From NCBI GenBank assembly GCA_009602725.1, contig WELB01000104.1, positions 86,775-103,331 of the forward strand: a DNA stretch of 16,557 nucleotides. Reading direction: 5' to 3'. The position numbers were made by a program, and so were the translations under genes. The notes under the pieces were generated by a model. It ran no database searches. It saw only the letters and a list, made by a program, of their open reading frames with translations, and was not told the origin of the DNA. Numbering within the stretch: position 1 is the stretch's first letter; every line of letters begins with the position of its first letter. The DNA is from Spirogloea muscicola (Eukaryota > Streptophyta > Zygnematophyceae > Spirogloeales > Spirogloeaceae). Shown piece by piece: positions 1 to 7,137 of the stretch.

Positions 1-269
1 GCTGGATTGGCATGATTCCGGAGTGCTCTGCTGCCACGGAGAAACCAGCCTCCAACAGGATGCCATGCATTACGTCGCGGAGGCGGTCGTGGGCCGCTGT
101 CCGCTCTCCGCCGTGGGAACAGCGCAGAACATGAGCAGCCAGCTCTCCAGGCTCGGTCCCGCGCTCGCCACACTCACATTGACGCACACCCTGGAGACAT
201 GGCGGCAGTAGGCCCAGGAGCCGGTGGACGGCACTTCGGAATACCTCGTCAAAGCTAGGCCTACTCCGT
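1..269. other. Unassigned left-edge sequence
   Basis: Short open frames exist on both strands (about 60 codons each, 23-211 on + and 70-252 on -), but they overlap in antisense, have no recognisable motif and no splice context I can support. The segment runs into a short retrotransposon 3' end at about 270, so it may be older element body or host DNA. I assign no function. Confidence 0.3.
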
Positions 270-325
270 TCTTTTCTGGGCTGGCTTTGCCAGCGCCTCT
301 TCTTATGGTCGAGCACTTTCTTTTA
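266..325 (+). mobile_element. LINE 3'-end fragment (copy G)
   Basis: A strongly 5'-truncated copy of the retrotransposon family that recurs in this window. It keeps only the 3' terminus: a T-rich lead-in, the stem-loop GGGCTGGC-TTT-GCCAGCGCC at 278-297, and the trailing GGTCGAGCACTTTC. The first stem has one change (GCG for GCC) and the second small stem is degenerate. No coding remnant directly precedes it. Confidence 0.6.
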
Positions 326-504
326 CTCTAGCCAAAAAGGGGGGTGAGGATGGGTGGGACAAGGGCGTTTGCACATGGCGGCGGCGTGACGGCCATCGCC
401 GTCGCGGGGCGCGCCCACCAACCGGGGCAGGTGGCGTCCCGCGATCGGCCCCCATCGAACCTGCCGTCAACGAGCATTGCATTTCTATATTATTAATTTA
501 TGTT
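326..504. other. GC-rich non-coding spacer with a perfect hairpin
   Basis: No gene is seen. The segment contains a G-run near 340-360 and a perfect 6-bp inverted repeat GACGGC-CATC-GCCGTC at 388-403. It then changes abruptly to an AT-rich stretch at about 480-500, just before the next retrotransposon 3' end. Confidence 0.4.
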
Positions 505-560
505 AAGAGAAGAGGGGCTGGCTTTGCCAGCCCCTCCTCTATGGGCGAGCACTTTCTCTG
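505..560 (+). mobile_element. LINE 3'-end fragment (copy H)
   Basis: This copy has the best-preserved terminal structure in the window: a 10-bp perfect stem AGGGGCTGGC / GCCAGCCCCT with a TTT loop at 513-535, followed by the second small stem CTCT-ATGGG-CGAG at 537-549 and the terminal GCACTTTCTC. Nothing upstream looks like element coding sequence, so it is a 5'-truncated insertion of about 50 bp or a relic of one. Confidence 0.6.
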
Positions 561-764
561 ATCCGAGCGGCGGGCTGGCCGGGACGGCGACCAACCGACG
601 CGCCATACACCCGCACCGCTTGGGTAACCGCGGCAATGGCAGGGCTGCGGCCCCGTCGTCGACCCAACGTCGCCCCTCCGTTGTGTCAAACAGAAGAGAT
701 CTAACCATAAGAAATAAAACAACAGCATCTCCGCTTTTAAAGCAAGTGGCTCTCCCAAAAATGA
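561..764. other. Unassigned spacer
   Basis: A GC-rich first half and an A-rich second half. An open frame crosses it on + (500-892), but its composition and lack of motifs do not suggest a gene, and antisense frames of similar length exist. I see nothing else. Confidence 0.3.
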
Positions 765-826
765 CTTTGTGTATTTGTAACAAACGAGGGCCAAATGGCC
801 AAGTACACAGGCAAACACATCTGAAG
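765..826 (+). repeat. Dispersed repeat K, copy 1
   Basis: About 60 bp, roughly 80% identical by eye to 16157-16218. Both copies carry in the same relative frame a short peptide ending MAKY-x-GKHI then stop: ATG at 795, TGA at 822-824 here. Differences between the copies include synonymous changes (GGC/GGT, AAA/AAG) but also several amino-acid changes. It may be the tail of a transposon ORF. No family was recognised. Confidence 0.5.
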
Positions 827-959
827 ACCTACATGACCTTCAACACATTGACCCGATCAATAAACACTCTCAAAGCGCGCTCCGTGTATTAGAAACAAAT
901 GTCTCGAAGGGGCTGTGAACAGCAAGCCCGACAAGAATTGACAAGGTCCGAAGGGGCCA
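827..959. other. Unassigned spacer before the LINE
   Basis: AT-balanced sequence between repeat K and the first recognisable retrotransposon coding remnant. A motif near 882-900 (GTGTATTAGAAACAAATG) weakly echoes the start of repeat K. Nothing else is supported. Confidence 0.25.
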
Positions 960-1140
960 AAAGCGCGTTCTCAAGCCAGCGCTCGCACACCCCCGACCTG
1001 CGGGCCCAGGCCCGCTACACTGCGCTTGTGGACAAAGCGGCCTATGACCAGGTGGTGGAGCTCCTTCCGCCGCACGACATCCGAGGGCGCGCCCGCATCC
1101 TCTCCGCCTCCTCCCCCGGGGCGGCGGCGTGGCTATCAGC

Positions 1141-1346
1141 CTCTGGCTCTGGCCAGGGGACCCACTTCCAGGAGCCCAGCATCTCTGATCTGCGGCTGCT
1201 TAGCAGGGGTTACTGAGTGTCTCGTAGCTGCTTTGTTTCTGTTTCTTAGCGCTTCCCCTGGCCCCCTTCTCGTACTCTGTTCATTCCTTTTCGGGCTGGT
1301 TGTTCCAGCCCCTATTCTCAATGGGCGAGCACTTTTCCTTATCAGC
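1141..1346 (+). mobile_element. Nested 5'-truncated LINE copy (copy A) with 7-bp TSD
   Basis: This 206-bp insertion interrupts the larger LINE. The heptamer TATCAGC lies just before it (1134-1140) and is repeated at its end (1340-1346), a target-site duplication. Removing the insertion joins WLSA directly to LPIYAALTIPDAVF in one frame. The copy itself encodes the family C-terminus SDLRLLSRGY-stop (TGA 1214-1216), then a 3' UTR and the terminal stem-loop GGGCTGG-TTGTT-CCAGCCC at 1293-1311, with the second stem at 1317-1329 reduced to three pairs. It resembles the copy at 14.9-15.2 kb from its 5' end (CTGGCCAGGGGAC) onward. Confidence 0.8.
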
Positions 1347-1984
1347 ACTCCCCATCTACGCAGCGCTGACAATTCCAGACGCGGTATTCAGGACGGCTGC
1401 CCACGGCTCCTTGGCCTCCTCCCTCCCTGCCTCGTCGGGGTCCAACAGTGCGAGTGCGGTGCCCGCCACGATGACCCTGCGGCGCTGGCGGCCCACATGC
1501 TCCGCTGCGCGTGCGGGGGCGAGCGGACATGGTTCACACGACCTCCTGCGAGACGCCATGCAGGGTGTGTTCCTGGAGGCCGGCTACAAGGTGGCAGTGG
1601 AAAACTCGACGATCATGCGCATCCTGCGGGGCGCTGACGGACAGCTTCGCACCCGCCGCGCGGACCTCGTTCGTTTGCCATCCATTCCGGAAGAGGCCCG
1701 CGTATCATTGCTGATGTGGTGAAAGCAGATTGCGTTGATTCGGCCAACCCCGCGAAGTCGGCGACGCTCGTCGGGCACGCGGTCGCTTTGGCGGCTCGGA
1801 GTATGGAGCGCAAGTACGCTGACAACCCTCCAGGCAATGCCTTCGCGGCACTGGCCATCGACGTACACGGGGCCTTCGGCAGTGGCTGGTTGGATCTCCT
1901 CCAGCGGCGGAAGAGATCCAACCCATTGCCCGGGAGGCCATCGAGCGGCGGCCGGATTCGCCAGGCTTCAATGCTGCCGTGCCG

Positions 1985-2290
1985 GCTCCCTCGCGCAGGT
2001 CTTTCGGATGAGGCTGGCGGTCTCGCTACAGCGCTCTTTGGCTCATGCGGCCCACGCGAGCGCTGGCCGTGCTATGGCTGCTGCTTCCGGGTCCCGGCAG
2101 AGTGCCACTTTTCCTGCTTCGAGTTACTCTGATCTGCTGTTGCTCACAAGTGGATACTGAGCATCCATCTGAATCTCCCTCTGCACCGTCTCGTGCTGTG
2201 TAGTATAGTCCCTTTTCGGCACTCCTGCTTTGGATATTGGCCATTCTTTTTGGGTTGGCTTGGCAAGCCCCTCGTCTCGGTGGGCGAGCT
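1985..2290 (+). mobile_element. LINE 3' terminal block (copy C)
   Basis: The natural 3' end of the long LINE remnant. It shares about 300 bp with 15701-16018, estimated at 85% identity or more by eye. It encodes MRLAVSLQRS...AGRAMAAASGSRQSA...YSDLLLLTSGY-stop, followed by a 3' UTR of about 90 bp. The terminal hairpin GGGTTGGC/GCAAGCCC (2252-2270) is weakened by a mismatch, while the second stem CTCG...CGAG (2276-2288) is intact. Confidence 0.75.
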
Positions 2291-2452
2291 CTTCTCTGCT
2301 TAGCAGAGGTTTCTGAGTGATTCGTAGCTGCTTTGTTTCTCTGTGTGCTTGTTCTTCTTAGCGCTTACCCTGGCCCCCTTCTCGTACTCTGTTCATTCTT
2401 TTTTGGGCTGGCTTTTCCAGCCCCTATTCTCGATGGGCGAGCACTTTCTTCT
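2291..2452 (+). mobile_element. 5'-truncated LINE copy (copy B) abutting copy C
   Basis: It begins immediately at the 3' end of the previous copy, with the last residues of the family C-terminus (LLSRGF-stop, TGA 2313-2315). A 3' UTR close to that of copy A follows (shared CTTACCCTGGCCCCCTTCTC-type sequence), then the terminal hairpin GGGCTGG-CTTTT-CCAGCCC (2405-2423) and second stem CTCG-ATGGG-CGAG (2429-2441). The head-to-tail contact suggests insertion at or near the 3' tail of an existing copy. Confidence 0.7.
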
Positions 2453-2493
2453 TGTACATTCCTTGGGGCTTGGCCTTTCACTGGCACTGGGTC

Positions 2494-2528
2494 AAATTCG
2501 TCGTACCGGGGAATTTCGTCGTACCGGG
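2494..2528 (+). repeat. Two-copy 18-bp direct repeat
   Basis: TTCGTCGTACCGGG occurs twice at exactly 18-bp spacing, with nearly matching AAATTC/AATTTC lead-ins. It lies between a LINE 3' end and the CACGTG cluster. Function unknown. Confidence 0.6.
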
Positions 2529-2610
2529 CAAGCTTGAGAGAAGTGAAAGACACTAGCTCCCCCACCCCAGGGAATGATCCATGCGCAGAAGGACAACTAC
2601 ACCTGTCTTC

Positions 2611-2759
2611 CACGTGGGGCCCACTTCACGCGCCGCCACTGCACGTGCAGCCGCAGGGCGGGCGCACGTGCTGGTCCGCGTGGCGGCCAATGACAAGCGC
2701 TCCGTGCACGTGCGTACCCGCCCCCCGGTGACGCACGCAGGTGGCGGCACGCCCACGTG
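2611..2759. promoter_or_regulatory. Cluster of five CACGTG (G-box/E-box) palindromes
   Basis: The hexamer CACGTG occurs at 2611-2616, 2642-2647, 2665-2670, 2707-2712 and 2754-2759, three of them inside GCACGTGC. CACGTG is the core bound by bZIP and bHLH factors in plants and algae. No transcript start can be assigned. The segment is GC-rich, so some occurrences are expected from composition, but five in 149 bp is dense. It could be a promoter remnant or a mobile fragment. Confidence 0.35.
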
Positions 2760-2769
2760 CGCTCCGGTT

Positions 2770-2947
2770 ATCGAATGTTAAGATCTAGATTGAGATCCAT
2801 TGGAAGCCAAGGTCAATCCATAACCGATGGTTAAGCCTCAGCAGTCCCTCGGCATGAAGCTCCCCCGAGTTAGGGCCCTAGCGTGGCCCTGACCGCGCTC
2901 GGCGCCGCGCGGGCCGGCGGCCATGGCGGCGGGCCCCGCGGCGTCGC
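2770..2947. other. Unassigned sequence abutting the exon array
   Basis: AT-balanced to 2860, then very GC-rich (2880-2947). It joins the 519-bp array in the middle of an exon copy at 2948. Upstream of the join the WASHC4 frame stays open only back to a TAG at 2879-2881. The residues it would encode are almost all Arg/Pro/Ala/Gly and do not resemble SWIP, so this is a foreign junction and not upstream WASHC4 coding sequence. Confidence 0.45.
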
Positions 2948-2985
2948 AAAGAGCTCCTGCACCAGCTCGAAGAGGGCCTTCCCAG
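2948..2985 (+). pseudogene. WASHC4: Truncated exon copy at the array's left edge
   Basis: Only the last 38 bp of the 207-bp exon are present, fused at 2947/2948 to unrelated GC-rich DNA. Its donor (GTGCAG at 2986) is intact, but no acceptor or SWIP-like sequence lies upstream. It could enter a transcript only if a promoter or acceptor in 2882-2947 were used. Confidence 0.8.
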
Positions 2986-3297
2986 GTGCAGTAATCTTCT
3001 TTTGGATCTTAGATCCTGCACTTATGCTTTACACACTAGGTTCCTATAATCTCGGATGTCGCGTCTTCCTCTCTGGTCCTGCATGAGGCTTGGTTGAGCT
3101 CAAAATGCAGATCTCTGAGTATTCTCTTCTCCAGATGAAGAGTCTCTCTTGAGCATCGTGTATCATCATCTCTTCTGTTTGGGATATGACTAGAATGAAA
3201 TTGATGTAAATGGGAGGAAAAACAATCTCAGCATGTAACAAGTCTTCGGAGTGATAGGACTGATTTATTTCCTCACGGGGCGTGGGGCGTCCAACAG

Positions 3298-6200
3298 GAA
3301 GTTGATTAGGGCGTCCCATGAGGCCTGCGCCAGGGTGCCGTTCGTGCACGTCTTCAGTGGCGTGGCGTTGCTTCCTGCAGCCTTCCTGAAGGCCCATCTC
3401 CCGCAGTGGGTGGCCGCCACGGCCTCTCCTAAGGAGCTTCCTGAGGACGCCCTTCAGTCCGCTGCTAAAGAGCTCCTGCACCAGCTCGAAGAGGGCCTTC
3501 CCAGGTGCAGTAATCTTCTTTTGGATCTTAGATCCTGCACTTATGCTTTACACACTAGGTTCCTATAATCTCGGATGTCGCGTCTTCCTCTCTGGTCCTG
3601 CATGAGGCTTGGTTGAGCTCAAAATGCAGATCTCTGAGTATTCTCTTCTCCAGATGAAGAGTCTCTCTTGAGCATCGTGTATCATCATCTCTTCTGTTTG
3701 GGATATGACTAGAATGAAATTGATGTAAATGGGAGGAAAAACAATCTCAGCATGTAACAAGTCTTCGGAGTGATAGGACTGATTTATTTCCTCACGGGGC
3801 GTGGGGCGTCCAACAGGAAGTTGATTAGGGCGTCCCATGAGGCCTGCGCCAGGGTGCCGTTCGTGCACGTCTTCAGTGGCGTGGCGTTGCTTCCTGCAGC
3901 CTTCCTGAAGGCCCATCTCCCGCAGTGGGTGGCCGCCACGGCCTCTCCTAAGGAGCTTCCTGAGGACGCCCTTCAGTCCGCTGCTAAAGAGCTCCTGCAC
4001 CAGCTCGAAGAGGGCCTTCCCAGGTGCAGTAATCTTCTTTTGGATCTTAGATCCTGCACTTATGCTTTACACACTAGGTTCCTATAATCTCGGATGTCGC
4101 GTCTTCCTCTCTGGTCCTGCATGAGGCTTGGTTGAGCTCAAAATGCAGATCTCTGAGTATTCTCTTCTCCAGATGAAGAGTCTCTCTTGAGCATCGTGTA
4201 TCATCATCTCTTCTGTTTGGGATATGACTAGAATGAAATTGATGTAAATGGGAGGAAAAACAATCTCAGCATGTAACAAGTCTTCGGAGTGATAGGACTG
4301 ATTTATTTCCTCACGGGGCGTGGGGCGTCCAACAGGAAGTTGATTAGGGCGTCCCATGAGGCCTGCGCCAGGGTGCCGTTCGTGCACGTCTTCAGTGGCG
4401 TGGCGTTGCTTCCTGCAGCCTTCCTGAAGGCCCATCTCCCGCAGTGGGTGGCCGCCACGGCCTCTCCTAAGGAGCTTCCTGAGGACGCCCTTCAGTCCGC
4501 TGCTAAAGAGCTCCTGCACCAGCTCGAAGAGGGCCTTCCCAGGTGCAGTAATCTTCTTTTGGATCTTAGATCCTGCACTTATGCTTTACACACTAGGTTC
4601 CTATAATCTCGGATGTCGCGTCTTCCTCTCTGGTCCTGCATGAGGCTTGGTTGAGCTCAAAATGCAGATCTCTGAGTATTCTCTTCTCCAGATGAAGAGT
4701 CTCTCTTGAGCATCGTGTATCATCATCTCTTCTGTTTGGGATATGACTAGAATGAAATTGATGTAAATGGGAGGAAAAACAATCTCAGCATGTAACAAGT
4801 CTTCGGAGTGATAGGACTGATTTATTTCCTCACGGGGCGTGGGGCGTCCAACAGGAAGTTGATTAGGGCGTCCCATGAGGCCTGCGCCAGGGTGCCGTTC
4901 GTGCACGTCTTCAGTGGCGTGGCGTTGCTTCCTGCAGCCTTCCTGAAGGCCCATCTCCCGCAGTGGGTGGCCGCCACGGCCTCTCCTAAGGAGCTTCCTG
5001 AGGACGCCCTTCAGTCCGCTGCTAAAGAGCTCCTGCACCAGCTCGAAGAGGGCCTTCCCAGGTGCAGTAATCTTCTTTTGGATCTTAGATCCTGCACTTA
5101 TGCTTTACACACTAGGTTCCTATAATCTCGGATGTCGCGTCTTCCTCTCTGGTCCTGCATGAGGCTTGGTTGAGCTCAAAATGCAGATCTCTGAGTATTC
5201 TCTTCTCCAGATGAAGAGTCTCTCTTGAGCATCGTGTATCATCATCTCTTCTGTTTGGGATATGACTAGAATGAAATTGATGTAAATGGGAGGAAAAACA
5301 ATCTCAGCATGTAACAAGTCTTCGGAGTGATAGGACTGATTTATTTCCTCACGGGGCGTGGGGCGTCCAACAGGAAGTTGATTAGGGCGTCCCATGAGGC
5401 CTGCGCCAGGGTGCCGTTCGTGCACGTCTTCAGTGGCGTGGCGTTGCTTCCTGCAGCCTTCCTGAAGGCCCATCTCCCGCAGTGGGTGGCCGCCACGGCC
5501 TCTCCTAAGGAGCTTCCTGAGGACGCCCTTCAGTCCGCTGCTAAAGAGCTCCTGCACCAGCTCGAAGAGGGCCTTCCCAGGTGCAGTAATCTTCTTTTGG
5601 ATCTTAGATCCTGCACTTATGCTTTACACACTAGGTTCCTATAATCTCGGATGTCGCGTCTTCCTCTCTGGTCCTGCATGAGGCTTGGTTGAGCTCAAAA
5701 TGCAGATCTCTGAGTATTCTCTTCTCCAGATGAAGAGTCTCTCTTGAGCATCGTGTATCATCATCTCTTCTGTTTGGGATATGACTAGAATGAAATTGAT
5801 GTAAATGGGAGGAAAAACAATCTCAGCATGTAACAAGTCTTCGGAGTGATAGGACTGATTTATTTCCTCACGGGGCGTGGGGCGTCCAACAGGAAGTTGA
5901 TTAGGGCGTCCCATGAGGCCTGCGCCAGGGTGCCGTTCGTGCACGTCTTCAGTGGCGTGGCGTTGCTTCCTGCAGCCTTCCTGAAGGCCCATCTCCCGCA
6001 GTGGGTGGCCGCCACGGCCTCTCCTAAGGAGCTTCCTGAGGACGCCCTTCAGTCCGCTGCTAAAGAGCTCCTGCACCAGCTCGAAGAGGGCCTTCCCAGG
6101 TGCAGTAATCTTCTTTTGGATCTTAGATCCTGCACTTATGCTTTACACACTAGGTTCCTATAATCTCGGATGTCGCGTCTTCCTCTCTGGTCCTGCATGA

Positions 6201-7137
6201 GGCTTGGTTGAGCTCAAAATGCAGATCTCTGAGTATTCTCTTCTCCAGATGAAGAGTCTCTCTTGAGCATCGTGTATCATCATCTCTTCTGTTTGGGATA
6301 TGACTAGAATGAAATTGATGTAAATGGGAGGAAAAACAATCTCAGCATGTAACAAGTCTTCGGAGTGATAGGACTGATTTATTTCCTCACGGGGCGTGGG
6401 GCGTCCAACAGGAAGTTGATTAGGGCGTCCCATGAGGCCTGCGCCAGGGTGCCGTTCGTGCACGTCTTCAGTGGCGTGGCGTTGCTTCCTGCAGCCTTCC
6501 TGAAGGCCCATCTCCCGCAGTGGGTGGCCGCCACGGCCTCTCCTAAGGAGCTTCCTGAGGACGCCCTTCAGTCCGCTGCTAAAGAGCTCCTGCACCAGCT
6601 CGAAGAGGGCCTTCCCAGGTGCAGTAATCTTCTTTTGGATCTTAGATCCTGCACTTATGCTTTACACACTAGGTTCCTATAATCTCGGATGTCGCGTCTT
6701 CCTCTCTGGTCCTGCATGAGGCTTGGTTGAGCTCAAAATGCAGATCTCTGAGTATTCTCTTCTCCAGATGAAGAGTCTCTCTTGAGCATCGTGTATCATC
6801 ATCTCTTCTGTTTGGGATATGACTAGAATGAAATTGATGTAAATGGGAGGAAAAACAATCTCAGCATGTAACAAGTCTTCGGAGTGATAGGACTGATTTA
6901 TTTCCTCACGGGGCGTGGGGCGTCCAACAGGAAGTTGATTAGGGCGTCCCATGAGGCCTGCGCCAGGGTGCCGTTCGTGCACGTCTTCAGTGGCGTGGCG
7001 TTGCTTCCTGCAGCCTTCCTGAAGGCCCATCTCCCGCAGTGGGTGGCCGCCACGGCCTCTCCTAAGGAGCTTCCTGAGGACGCCCTTCAGTCCGCTGCTA
7101 AAGAGCTCCTGCACCAGCTCGAAGAGGGCCTTCCCAG
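3298..7137 (+). CDS. WASHC4: WASHC4 repeated exon, eight complete copies
   Basis: Each 207-bp copy encodes 69 residues in phase 2-2: the codon split across the junction is AG|G (Arg), and copy-to-copy splicing recreates it. The peptide, with CARVPFVHVFSGVALLPAAF near its start, corresponds to the animal SWIP segment with [20 protein letters not shown], late in WASH-7_N. If every copy were spliced in, the protein would hold eight identical 69-residue segments (552 residues). If the spliceosome skips all but one, an ordinary SWIP results. The copies look identical, so they offer no choice of sequence variants. The copy that continues into the single-copy exons is 6931-7137. Confidence 0.88.

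Larger units (their letters stand above)
960..2290 (+). mobile_element. Decayed non-LTR retrotransposon, C-terminal half
   Basis: A 5'-truncated LINE pseudogene. Reading along + and changing frame where needed: a post-reverse-transcriptase segment with RARILSASSPGAAAWLSA (about 1087-1140, frame 2); its continuation ALPIYAALTIPDAVFRTA after a nested insertion (frame 1); a CCHC-type zinc motif CECGARHDDP...H-x3-C (1449-1508, frame 0); then LLRDAMQGVFLEAGYKV (frame 1); RRADLV followed by IADVVKADCVDSA, resembling the (K/R)PD ... DV core of the restriction-like endonuclease in R2/R4-type LINEs; and the C-terminus with MRLAVSLQRS ending SDLLLLTSGY-stop (2158-2160). At least four frameshifts make it non-functional. 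The reverse transcriptase catalytic domain is not in the window. The family assignment comes from motif order and not from a database match. Confidence 0.75.

Noticed and set aside
3044-7114. Identical 145-codon minus-strand open frames, one per 519-bp unit
   Set aside because: They are antisense to the conserved exon and run through intron sequence. The exon has clear homology on +, and the minus frame matches no family I know. They are copies of one chance open frame.
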